Positions 23,325-34,957 of a stretch of 64,000 nucleotides of DNA are shown piece by piece (position 1 is the first letter of the stretch; every line of letters starts with the position of its first letter). Source of the DNA: Silene conica. Its lineage: Eukaryota > Streptophyta > Magnoliopsida > Caryophyllales > Caryophyllaceae. A program made the position numbers and the translations under genes. Where the stretch lies: positions 84,361,010 through 84,425,009 of the forward strand of contig CM055312.2 of assembly GCA_029255685.2 (NCBI GenBank), read 5' to 3'. The notes below the pieces were generated by a model that was not told where the DNA came from, did not search any database, and saw only the letters and a list, made by a program, of their open reading frames with translations.

Positions 23325-23704
23325 TTGAGATCCGGTGAGAACCACTTTACAATGAGAACTTTGTGAGAACTCTACCTTACGGATTTTTTTAGAAAAAATT
23401 AATGACATATTTGGATTCGGCATGACATTTTATAGCTAGAGAACATATTTCTTGGTCTAGAAAATAAATACTAGTGACGGAAATCAATGTGAGATACGTT
23501 TTATTTATTTGCATGCACATACTATCTATTTTTTCGTACCTATCATTTTTCCGCCACTAGTATTTATTTTCTAGACCAAGAAATATGTTCTCTGGCCATA
23601 AAATTCCATGCCGAATCCAATTATGTCATTAATTTTTAAAAAAAAACTCCGTAAGGAAGAGTTCTCACCGGTTTTCATTGTAAGGTGGTTCTCACCGGAT
23701 CCCA

Positions 23705-23708
<4 letters not shown>
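23322..23708. mobile_element. TA-microsatellite-inserted foldback MITE, copy 2
   Basis: 387 bp, same palindromic structure and orientation as copy 1, with a handful of substitutions (for example GAGATCC for GGGATCC near the left end). Flanked by TA runs. Confidence 0.85.
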
Positions 23709-23744
<36 letters not shown>

Positions 23745-23747
<3 letters not shown>

Positions 23748-24126
23748 TTGGGATCCGGTGAGAACCACCTTACAATGAGAACCTTGTGAGAACTCTACCT
23801 TACGGAATTTTTTAAAAAAATTAATAACATAATTGGATTCGGCATGGCATTTTATAGCTAGAGAATATATTTTTTGGTCTAGAAAATAAATACTAGTGAC
23901 GGAAATAAAGGTGAGATACGTTTTATTTATTTGCATGCACCTACTATCTATTTTTTCGTATCTATCATTTTTCCGCCACTAGTATTTATTTTCTAGACCA
24001 AGAAATATGTTCTCTGGCCATAAAATTTCATGCCGAATCCAATTATGTCATTAATTTTTTAAAAAAAACTTCGTAAGGAAGAGTTCTCACCGGTTTTCAT
24101 TGTAAGGTGGTTCTCACCGGATCCCA

Positions 24127-24130
<4 letters not shown>
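23745..24130. mobile_element. TA-microsatellite-inserted foldback MITE, copy 3
   Basis: 386 bp, same structure and orientation as copies 1 and 2; its left end matches copy 1 better than copy 2. Followed by the longest TA run. Confidence 0.85.
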
Positions 24131-24220
<90 letters not shown>

Positions 24221-24238
24221 GATGTCTTTGATGAATAA

Positions 24239-25187
24239 GGCCATGTTCTTTTGGATTTATTTTTGCTTAATTTAAGTTAAGTTCAGAAAATTTCAGCAAA
24301 AATAAGTTAAGTTAAGTTCAGCAAAAATAAGTTCAGAAAGTTCAGCAAAAATAAGTTATGTTAAGTTCAGCAAAAATAAGTTTAGGAAAATTAAGCAAAA
24401 ATAAGTTCAGAAAAGTTAAACAAAAATAAGTTGAAAAGTTAAACAAAGATAAGTTCAAAAAAGTTAAACAAAGATAAGTTCAGAAAAGTTATTAAGCAAA
24501 TTAAATACTCATATCCGTTTATAGTATTGACGAGTTTTGAAAATTTTAAGATTTTTCCAAATTATCTCGTACAAACGTCTCATGTGCGACCATTTTTTTA
24601 AATTACCCAAAAGTGTCACTATTAGCAAAGGAATAGTCGGATTTTCCAAAAAATACACGGGTTAAAAATTACACAATAATTTTCGTACGATAATGAACAT
24701 ACTATATTTATATAGGAATATATTATTAAAAAGATTGTGATAATATAGAAATAGATTATTAAAAAAAATTGTGATTTGTGATTTACTTTTTTAAGATAAT
24801 GAACAGACTATACTTATATATATAAAAAGAAACTATTATTATTATTATTACTATTATTATTATTTATATTATTATTTATATTATTTAAGTTAATATTTAT
24901 TTAGTTTGAAAAAAGTTAGACTCATATAAGTTATATTCAGAAAAGTTAAGTTCATAAATGTTAAGCAGATATAAGTTAAGTTAAGCAAAAATAAGTTCAG
25001 AAAAATTCAGCAAAAAAAAGTTAAATTCAGAAAAAATAAGTTAAGTTAAGTTCAACAAAAATAAGTTCAGAAAAGTTCAGTAAAAATAAGTTAAGTTCAG
25101 CAAATATAAGTTAAGTTCAGAAAAATTCAGAAAAAATAAGTTAAGCTAAATTAAGTTAAGCAAAAATAAATCCAAAAGAACAGGGCC
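24239..25187 (-). mobile_element. Tourist-like (PIF/Harbinger) element, copy B
   Basis: Ends GGCCATGTTCTTTTGGA / TCCAAAAGAACAGGGCC flanked by TAA (24236-24238, 25188-25190). Subterminal arrays of AAGTTCAGCAAAAATAAGTT and a core that is the reverse complement of copy A. Same family, opposite orientation. Confidence 0.88.
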
Positions 25188-25190
25188 TAA

Positions 25191-26280
25191 TTTGATCATC
25201 TATAATTAATTAGGTTACTTGTCAATTGTCATCTTATAATTCAGGTTGACCATCTATTTTTTATCTTTGTGTCAAAACCAAAAATAAATAACTAATATAG
25301 GCGAAAGAGTATGACTTACCTATAATAATCGCTAGGTGTAATTCTATTGATACTAACATGTCAAATGAAATCAAAAGATGATTCACATGTCCACACATGG
25401 GAAAGTATTGTGTGCATACAACAAAACGCAACTAACATAAGAATAACAATCATCCAAAGCCAAACAAATGAAAAGTTATTCAATGTTCATAGAACTATAC
25501 ATATACAATCATTTTGTCTTTAATTATCATTATTTAATGCATATACAAAGATATGGAGGTCATTGAATTAAAAGACACTTACAAAGTATTTTGGCTTTTA
25601 TATTATAACAAAGTAGCATCTATGAGACACCCAACTTTTATTTGTGATTGATGTGTCCAACATTCAAACAAAGTTTATTTTGCTTTTTGTGGATTTTTTG
25701 ATGCTATTCACAACTTATTCCAAGGCGTGCACCCATAGCTTAAATGGATAATCATGGTGGTTGCTTTGCCATTTATGTTTTCCCAACTCATACTCGAGCC
25801 TTCATCAATAATCTAATGTTGTCGATTTCATAAACACAATTTGATACACAAATAAAAAAAATCGCGAAATGTAAAATATTATTCATATGTAATAGAGAAA
25901 TGTTAAGAACATTAATGTGTAGAGGAAGTACAATTTATGACAGAAATATAAGGTGGAATCCGTATACATAAATTATTGAAAATGCATATTGGCGAATCTA
26001 AGTTGTCTAAACGGAATCAATAAAACAAAGATCGGAAATGCAGACTATAAACTATGATCAATGTTAAATTAGCATAGAGAATGATTGATAATAATGAATG
26101 AATCAAGATAGAGTCATAGAGAATAATAAGAAGCATTAACTCTCACAATAACCTATATTAGTGCACATTTCTGCCTCAAGATGCACAATCTTGATTTCTT
26201 GATTCAGTCCGAGACCTAGTTTTGCAGCATAGAATTGATGCTCTTGTTTGCCTAAGGCATTAGCCATAATTCACATTAAT
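25191..26280. other. Intergenic AT-rich stretch
   Basis: No gene recognised. Positions 26090-26170 (ATAATGAATGAATCAAGATAG..., ACTCTCACAATAACCTATAT) show faint similarity to 27740-27930, so a diverged LTR pair is possible but not proved. Confidence 0.3.
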
Positions 26281-26652
26281 ATCTATCATTAGTTAGGAAC
26301 TCCCTCTTCTCTCTAAAAAAGTCTTCATTCCGTCCTCTCTCTAAAAAACAATTAAAAATCCTAAACTTTTGCGTTGCGCCGCCTACCCACATACCCTCCC
26401 CCACAATTCGTAATCCTCCTTCTTTTCGCCGAAGATGGGTCCCTATTCTAACTTGTCTCCGGTGTCAATCCACGCTTGGCGGTGACCGCGGCCGGCTTAG
26501 GCTTGTTCTCTCCCCCCTCCTTTCAGTTTTTATTGCTCGGATCCTTTGCGCGCGATGACAAGGTGGTTTATAGTAAGGTTCCGAGAATGTTTCACTTCAC
26601 CGCTTCCCTGCCCTGTCACTAAAAGTGGTGCATGCAACCCAGGGACGTTCCC

Positions 26653-26684
<32 letters not shown>

Positions 26685-27250
26685 TGTGAGACCCTTGTTT
26701 GTGTGGTTGGATGGTCTGTTTCGATGAGTATAGCTCATCCTTTGTTGGTTTTTTGTGGTCAGGTTCTTGGGACGATCAGGTGATTCCTGCCGATCGACCC
26801 TTGATTGGTTTCGGTTGCGTCTGTCTTTTTTGTCTTACGGTGGTGATCGGTTGCATTCACACCAATGTTCCTAAGGGGGTTCGTTTGGAATTTGGAGTCT
26901 TAGTGGTCTGCTGGGTTGTGCCGGTGAGTTTGTGGGTAGTTTTTGGATTGGGGCTGAGTTCGGGTTGGTCGAGGGAGACAGGTCTGTTGTGGGTGTGGTC
27001 TCCTTTGATTTTGGCGTGGATGGAAGGTGTGAGTCGGGTAATGTGGTCGTGGTTTTGGTGGGTTTAGATACAGTGGTAGTTGTTAATAATGGTAATGGTT
27101 TATCAGCATATATCAATTTTCCGTATTTGCTTAATAATAAAGACTTAGTGTCAGGTCTCTACATTGAGTGTATGTTATGTCCATCTTTACGTGGCCTCTT
27201 GGGATGGCTGTGGGGATGTTCAAGTGAGTTGGCTTAGTGTCAGGTCTCTC
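26281..27250 (+). other. GC-richer block, possibly a LINE 5' region
   Basis: The start is CT-rich (TCTCTCTAAAAAA twice), followed by GCCGCC-containing sequence and open but unconserved frames to about 27240. This composition is common at plant L1 5' ends, and L1 3' sequence occurs on the same strand at 28055. No ORF1 domain was recognised. Confidence 0.3.
26650..26684 (+). repeat. C20 homopolymer followed by (CA)n
   Basis: Twenty C residues run directly into ACACACACACACAC. Homopolymers of this length are prone to length errors in sequencing. Confidence 0.9.
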
Positions 27251-27324
27251 CTTGTTCGCTGTTTTAGACTACAGTTTGCTTGCCTATTTTGAGTGACTCC
27301 CAATGTGTAGGAGTTTTTGCCCCG

Positions 27325-27522
27325 CTAAGCATATATCTTCATAGTATTTGTCCCCCTTTTTCTTTCTACGTCCTTGTGGCGTAAATACACTTTGCACCCT
27401 CTCCTTGGAACATGGAGTTTATTGGTTTCTGTGGTTTCTGAATAGTGAAGTTTGTACCTGTCATCTGCCAAGCTCTGTTTGCCCACAAGACTCACAATAA
27501 GTAGAATAATCATGCATACCAT
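27325..27522 (-). CDS. Possible small secreted peptide (65 aa), unrecognised
   Basis: From the ATG at 27522 the frame has a hydrophobic start, MVCMIILLIVSLVGKQSLAD, a plausible signal peptide, then a 45-residue hydrophilic and basic tail with one Cys, containing PRRGCKVYLRHKD. No peptide-hormone family was recognised, and a single Cys argues against defensin- or RALF-type folds. It lies just downstream (minus strand) of a degenerate LTR and PBS, so it may be transposon sequence that is open by chance. Confidence 0.2.
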   Translation of the reverse strand: MVCMIILLIVSLVGKQSLADDRYKLHYSETTETNKLHVPRRGCKVYLRHKDVERKRGTNTMKIYA

Positions 27523-27619
27523 AAAATTTGTCCATTTTTTCGTGTTTTCAATTTTTTCAAAAGCAATAAAAGAGATTAACCCAAAACTAAACAAAGACTT
27601 TTATATCTAACAAAGCACC

Positions 27620-27635
27620 ATCCCCGACAACGCCA
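27620..27635 (-). other. Primer-binding site, tRNA-Asp type
   Basis: Minus strand TGGCGTTGTCGGGGAT closely matches TGGCGCCGTTGCCGGGGA, the PBS used by Athila/Tat-type gypsy elements. It is 3 bp from a TGATAC sequence that could be an LTR edge (27639). Confidence 0.45.
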
Positions 27636-27638
27636 TTT

Positions 27639-27990
27639 TGATACGGATTTTTGCCGTCACTTCCCACAATCAAAAACAATTTGTAAAGCCCAATTAAAAA
27701 ATAGTATTTAATCGGGGTCGAACACGAAGATGGTGTGGAGGTGTACGTAATCGGAAATGAATAATAATGAATGAATGAAGATGAGAGATTAATAAGATGA
27801 ATCTTGTATTATGATTAATTGATGACTGTATTACAACCCTGAGTATTTATAGGAAATTAATCATATTAGAATTAAGTCGGTTGGTGATTTAATTAAAATC
27901 TTATAATAACTCTCATAACAACTTATATAGTGTACACAAACTTAGAATTATTTTAAAAAATGGATACATGTAGCTTTCTGATATGCTTAT
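27639..27990 (-). repeat. Probable degenerate LTR fragment
   Basis: Adjacent to a tRNA-Asp-type primer-binding site. Read on the minus strand it has a TATA box (CTATAAATACTC, about 27842-27853) and downstream text typical of LTR R/U5 regions. The far boundary is a guess; no partner LTR was firmly found. Confidence 0.4.
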
Positions 27991-28054
27991 GCACGGTGGC
28001 GAAGCAATATTTACTTACAACATAAATTTACAAGTCTTGCTATATGAAAAAGTT

Positions 28055-28770
28055 GGCAGGAGTATGAACCTCCCCCTGATACAAATTGGTATTGGAAGAA
28101 GATTTGTAAGATGAGATCCTGGCTTAAGCAAGGTTATGATGAAAGGAAGTGGGATTGGAATGGAGTAAATGCATACTCAGTTGCTAAAGGGTATAACCAG
28201 TTGAGGAGCAGGTTAGAAGAGGTTAATTGGCACAAATTAGTGTGGAATAGATGGACTATTTCCAAACATAGCCTTGTTGCTTGGATGCACCAACATCAAG
28301 CTATGAACACCAAATTCAGATTGAAATCCCTGAACCTGATCACAGATGATGACTGTTGTATATGTGCAAATGCGTCTTGAACAGGTACAACATTTATTCT
28401 GCCAGTGTGTATACAGCAGTGCTATTCTGAAGGAAGTTGCAGTATGGATGAACATGAGGATTACTAATAGTATTCTTATGCACAAGAGATTGAGATTCAG
28501 AGGGACTAAGCTACAACGGGCTGTCAGAAATGGAATATTGAATGCTATCATCTACCATATTTGGAACAAGAGGAACAAATGTCGAAATGAGCAGGTTCTG
28601 ATTAGACCAAACATTGTGGCTGATAGAATCAAGCAAGATTTAGCATGTTTTTATAAACAGAGAATGCATTGTAATCTTAGCAACCAAGATAAGGCCTTTT
28701 TACAAGGCCTTATCTAGGTCCTCCTTGTAATTACACTGTTTTATTAATATACTTACCCTTTCCCAAAAAA
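28055..28770 (+). pseudogene. L1-type LINE ORF2 3' fragment (zf-RVT region)
   Basis: The frame from 28055 (WQEYEPPPDTNWYWKK...) through 28378 gives the reverse-transcriptase zinc-binding segment (SVAKGYNQLR, LVWNRWTISKHSLVAWM, DCCICAN). A frameshift near 28350-28380 continues it as EQVQHLFCQCVYS and HIWNKRNKCRNEQV, ending with a stop near 28717. The 3' tail TATACTTACCCTTTCCCAAAAAATAAAA is typical of plant L1 3' ends. 5'-truncated and frameshifted, so inactive. Confidence 0.75.
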
Positions 28771-29639
28771 TAAAATAAAAATAAGGATACCTCTTACTCT
28801 ACTTCTATACTAGTTATGCTTATGCATTATTCATACATACATAAACTTTGGTGATTACTCCGTATGTAAGTGAATGTGCAGTTGTGCATGATACGGGTGG
28901 TATCCTACATACACTTGTAGAAAAGTATTGAAAATGCATAAATGATTCAAATAGATTTGGCAACACACATGCCCAAATAGCCTGAGTCTGTCTTCATTGA
29001 TCAACATTTCCACATGAGGTGCTACAATACGTACTCCATGATTGTGTATTATTGCTTTGACCCTCTTTTTGTCTGGATCGCCTCTGACATTTTTGACTCC
29101 CTTCAGATTGCTTTGTTTTCACTTGCTTTGATTCCATGGAGATTGTCCTGTCCTCGTACAAATTCAAGGTTTCTCAACCTTGGGCCTTCACACTTAGCAC
29201 TAATAAATTGTATAAAGATGATATTCATCACTTTGGTTCAAACTCTATCAGCATTTATAATCATTCTACTAACCACATTTAAGAATGTCATGTTTGATAT
29301 ATAACATACTATGATAGTATGATACTACTACTATCCTATATCACCAATCTGTTCGATTATGTGTGTTGGGTCTATACCTTGATTCTGTTAGGCGTCTTTT
29401 CGAACGACTATGCATGTCAGGTTTCTCTGTATTAGGTTTTAGAGAGTATTATATAAACTCTTTAAGCCTTAATCTAGTAGTTATGTTTATCATACCGTCT
29501 GAATCTATAATCTAAAAACTTCGCACATTATATAAAACTCTTTGTAGTCAGTTTTAAATAAGTTTCATATATGTTTTATCATCTTTGTGGTGTTTTGCAC
29601 ATCTTCGGGATGTGGTGAACTTTTGTTGTCTTACATCTT
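28771..29639. other. Intergenic stretch without recognisable genes
   Basis: AT-rich; one 96-codon plus frame (29014-29304) has hydrophobic stretches but no family signature. Confidence 0.4.
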
Positions 29640-29842
29640 GGTTGGCCTTGCGGAGTAAGAGTTAAAAGTAGGTGTTGGCATATCTTAGTTGTGGTATTAT
29701 AAGTCGTGTCTTTTCAAGTTGGTTGTAAACTTCGAGGACGAAGTTCGTTCTAAGGAGAGAAGATTGTAACAACCTTTTACGTCGTGTCTTTTCAAGTTGG
29801 TTGTGAACTTCGAGGACAAAGCTCGTTCTAAGGAGAGAATAT
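29640..29842 (+). mobile_element. 3' end of gypsy internal region with polypurine tract
   Basis: NFEDEVRSKE followed by a stop is the usual C-terminal phrase of Tekay/Del-type gypsy polyproteins as I know them, followed by an AAGGAGAGAA polypurine tract and then the LTR start TGTAAC. The last 78 bp are present twice (29703-29780 and 29781-29858). The rest of the element's coding region is absent. Confidence 0.55.
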
Positions 29843-29858
29843 TGTAACACCCCTCTAT
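29703..29858 (+). repeat. 78-bp tandem duplication across the LTR junction
   Basis: GTCGTGTCTTTTCAAGTTGG recurs at an offset of 78 bp. Each copy contains the polypurine tract and the first bases of the LTR (TGTAACAACC in copy 1, TGTAACACCC in copy 2). Confidence 0.85.
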
Positions 29859-30141
29859 TTGTTGTATGAGTCACTCAATGGAATTGGTTCGACTCGGTCG
29901 CATTGTTGATATATAAGTTATTGGAGAAAGAATATGGTATAGTTATGTTGCCCGGTTATAGATAGGTTGTCTTAAAACTGTTCTAACTTGAGATGTACAT
30001 ATGATATTGATGCGATTCCAATTGGAGGTGATAGCTTATCCTTTTACGATTCAAACGGTTGGTCACAAGCTCAAAAAGACCAAGTATTGAGGGAGTTATG
30101 ACTGTTTTACGAAAATTGTTCAATGTTGAGAACTGCGAGGT

Positions 30142-30230
30142 ACTCGACCGAGTATGTCCTACTCGACCGAGTAAAGCCTACTCGACCGAGTAAAGCCTAC
30201 TCGACCAAGTAGAGCCTACTCGGCCGAGTT
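30142..30230 (+). repeat. 19-bp palindromic tandem repeat in the LTR
   Basis: Five units of ACTCGACCGAGTA plus a GCCT-type linker (period 19-20 bp; units near 30142, 30161, 30180, 30199, 30218). Each core ACTCGACCGAGT is nearly self-complementary. It lies about 35-120 bp upstream of the presumed TATA box. Confidence 0.88.
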
Positions 30231-32683
30231 ATCCGGTTCCGTGTTAAGGGTCGTGGTAACTATAAAATAGAATTCGGAAGTTAAAATCAATCTTACCCTA
30301 ATTTGTCTACCGCCTTCTCACTCTTTTCTCAAAACCTCTCCCCCTAGATCCTCATGTTTACCTACCGGAGTCTAAGTTGCGCCGATCATCCTAACCTCGT
30401 GTCGTCGTCGTTAAGTAAGTCTTTAATTCGTTTGCTAGCATACTTTAAGATAAATACTTTGTGATGATTGTTAGTAATACCTTACATATTATCTTAAAAG
30501 GAGTTTTCATAGAGGAATTGTGGTAGAATCGATTGGATCTTTGCCTTGTGTGATTTGCCTTGAGGTAGGGTTTCTCTACTCATTTTCTGTGTAATATTGA
30601 TTGTGACGATACCGTCGTATTATCTGATATCATTGCGTTATTGTATGGTTATTGAGAATTGCCTATTGGAAAGGTAATGTGTGGGACCGTTGCGGGAAAC
30701 AGATCTCACTCTTACGATCGCTCTTTGTGGGACCTGGCACGTAAAGGATGTGCACATTAATGGTCTAGGTAACCCTTCCTGCGGTAAGTGGGGGAATTGG
30801 TGTGGGTGTAACAACCCGGATTTTAAAATGCAAATAGAAAATAAGCTAGATAAAAATTTGCATATTATATTAAAATATCATGGTGGCGTAAACACCGTGA
30901 CAATAAATCCGAGTGCTACCAACATAGATAAAGCAACACTTAACTATGCATACAACTACTCTCGGAAATAAAAACCTGTCCAAAAGAAAACAACCAGGTT
31001 CAATTAATAAACATCATATTTATTATTTAGTATCTCTTTCTCTCATAACTCATCCAAGACCAAGAAGCACATCAACCTGAAAAAATATCAACATCCACCG
31101 TCAGTGGAGAGTAACTAGGAGTCCTTCCAGCCATGACTTAAGAAAATCAGGAAACAATTATGAACAAATAATAAGAGAGAATATATAATCCATTTAAAAT
31201 ATGAAAACATGTGAATTTCATAAAAGAAATCAAATATCAAGTATATAATCACAAATGAGTATGCAATATCAAGACATGAAAGTAATACCACATGATTATT
31301 TAAAATGTGTCACCAGCATGCAAATCTGTATGTCACTTAAATGATTATAAGAATACTGTGAAAAAATATGGTCATAAGGAAAAGAAATAGAAGCAATTTA
31401 CCTGAATGATATATAGAAGTGGTATAAACATCCAGAACTTGGACCATAATTACATAGAATAACACGAGACAAGAACGAGCACCGTCTAGGGCCACAAACC
31501 TGAACCCTAAACTTCAGTGTCATGAACCTGACACCAAAATAACCCTACGGTGGGACACATAACAGTGAACCCGTGCCTAAGACTGGCCAGACTCTCGAGG
31601 GACATAACAGTCTAGTTAAGGCGTAAATGTGCGGACCCTTAACCAGTCAAGGCGTAAATGTGCGAACCCTTGACCCCCAAACGACATATCCGTAGACTTA
31701 TAAGAGTTACCAATAACAAGGACGGTCAACCCGCAGCAGGCCACCTGACCTTGCCAGGGTACTAGGTAGGCCATAAACCTGAACCTACCCAGTTTGGTAT
31801 TGCTCATCTCAAGTAGACCATAAACCTGAATCTACTCGATATCTTATACTCTAACTAAACCATATATAAAATGGAACAAATTCTAAAGGATAACAAATGT
31901 GCACCATGAATAACATCATGTTAACATGCCAACACGCTCATAACCAAGCGATAAATAATATCGGATCAAGTTCAACAATTGGTCATTAAAACTAGAGCAT
32001 AAGTTCAACTTTTCCAATATAAAACAAAGACACTCATTTAAATATATAATTTATTCAAGATGATATCACAAAATGTGTATACATGACATTTAGCTTTGTA
32101 GAAGTAACAATTAATTCTTAACACGAATGTTCATAATGAATTTCACATCACAGGTGTCCTCTACCGTAAAATTCATAATTAATTCAAATAAAATCAAAAT
32201 GATAAAAGACCAATTGGGTTGGATTAATAAGACTCTTAGCTACAATCTTTCTCAAACAGCCATTTCCAAATGACGAACGTAACAAAGATATATAAACTGA
32301 TCTTTACAGTATGTCAGAAAACGTCGCACAAAAAGTATCGCTTCATGAAACGGGTTCAACAAATAATCATTTTGGAGCAAAGTAAAATCCTAACATCATC
32401 TAAAATCTTAAAAGTTTAATTATAAAAATTACCCAGAATAGTTTCAAAGTATAAAAATGGTTTTAGAAATAATCTTTGAGCTACTGTCCGTTTCGCGAGT
32501 ATTTCAGCGCGTTGTTCGTAAACATTTTATCGTGAACAAACGACATGTAAGAAAATTACGAAATTTTACAGGTAGACTTTAGACTTAAAATAAATATGAG
32601 TATCTTTTCAACTTTTTCAAAGAAGGATATTTTAAGATGGATAAATAAATTAAATAAAAACATTCCATAATAAATTATGGGTG

Positions 32684-33614
32684 TTGCTCATTTATGAACA
32701 CGTTTTACTCAATTATGGACATAAATGACACTTTTACCCCTCTCATTTTTTCTTTAATCATATAGTTATTTTCAACACCTTTACTCAATCATGGGTAGCG
32801 GCATTTTCCTTCCCCATTTCAACCACTCCTCCACCGCGGCCACCGCATCTCCCTCATCGGAAAGCTATTCACCATGTCCACTATTATCCCCCTCCCCTAC
32901 CACCTCAATCCTTGTCGACCTGCACATTCAACTAACTCAATTAATTTAATTAATTCTTCATTTTTGGAAAATCTGGGTTTATCAAAAGAAAGATTAATTC
33001 TTAATTTAGAGTATTAGTATATTCATCAAAAGCAAGATTAATTGTATTGTGCCCAAGTCCTTCGGTTCAAAAACCCTTTTATAAAAATTCAAAATTGAAT
33101 ACTACTAATTACTTCACTGGAAAAGAAGAATGTTGGCTTTTGGCTCTAGGAATCGCAAATTGGAGTTCGTGTATACTTGCTTTTATATACTTGTAATTGT
33201 GTTATAAATAGAAATTAGACTTGACGATTACTCGTGTTTCAGTTTTTGGTGCTTCAATCATTGAACATCCTACAAATTTAATATTATTGTGACCAGATTT
33301 AATCCAAATAACAATCGAAAAAAAGAAGAATATAGAAGAAAATGAACAAAACAGAAAACGATTTATACAAACCCTAATTTAATTAATCTAAATCAATTTC
33401 TTAATTACATATAATATAATTAATAAAGGTATGTAGAGATTAGAATTATTACTTGATCGATACGAGAACATCCATGATTGTGTAAATTTGATTAACTTTG
33501 TGAGGGAGAGATCGAATTAGAGAGAGTTTTTTTTTTGTTTTTGGGCAAAGGGTATGGAATGGAAAAATAATGAAAAAGTACATGAATAAGTAAAACTCGT
33601 ACATGGATGAGCAA
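32684..33614. mobile_element. Possible MITE inside the 5.2-kb insertion
   Basis: TTGCTCATTTATGAACACG at the left and the complement TTGCTCATCCATGTACGAG at the right are inverted, both followed by TTTTACT. About five mismatches in 26 bp; no clean target duplication. Noncoding interior. Confidence 0.4.
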
Positions 33615-34260
33615 TTACGTAAAATATTTAACCCAAGTTTATAATTTTATCTTAAAAGGCATGTAATAGGCCATTTCATGCATTAATAAAAGAAAAAATT
33701 AAGAAAACTATGTCACAAACACTAATAATTTATTTTTCATATTTATTGGTCAGAATATACCTAAAAATAATTTATAATTAATTTATTTCTATTTACTTGT
33801 TATTCAACGCAATTAAACTTTATTTATGGATTAATTAGCCATAAATTTCAAAAATAATTATAAAAATTAATAATTCGACATGCAAAAATTTAATACACTA
33901 AAATAAGTCATCCTAATATAAAAATTTTAAGTTTCAAATTTATTTATATATTTTACATATTTACTAGAGATAAATTGCCGAAAAACACAAATATATAGTA
34001 TTAAATAAGAGCAATAATAATTATAAAAATAAAATAATCAACTTAAATACTACAAATATATTTATGAACCAGAATAAAAATCAAACATAGAAGTTTTGAA
34101 GTTTTTGATATATGTTTTCTTTATTTTTAGATGATTATCACATAAAATCGTAATAAATATCAAATAACAACAATTAAACATATAATAATTTTGGGACTCA
34201 AATAAACACATGGAAACTCATAAATAATAATAATAAATCAGAATATAATCAAAAATTTAA

Positions 34261-34957
<697 letters not shown>

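Larger units (their letters stand above)
22825..24218. repeat. (TA)n microsatellite split by three MITEs
   Basis: Pure TA runs at 22825-22864, 23254-23321, 23709-23744 and 24131-24218 alternate with three near-identical MITE copies. Confidence 0.95.

Noticed and set aside
23571-24244. Minus-strand frames with YIYIYI and [16 protein letters not shown]
   Set aside because: They read across (TA)n and the ends of the foldback MITEs; repeated only because the MITE is repeated.
26699-27237. Val/Trp/Gly-rich open frames on both strands
   Set aside because: Open because the block is GC-richer; no conserved domain, and the opposite strand is equally open.
28771-28830. CTAGT near 28812 as another Helitron end
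   Set aside because: No hairpin lies upstream, so it is a chance CTAGT.
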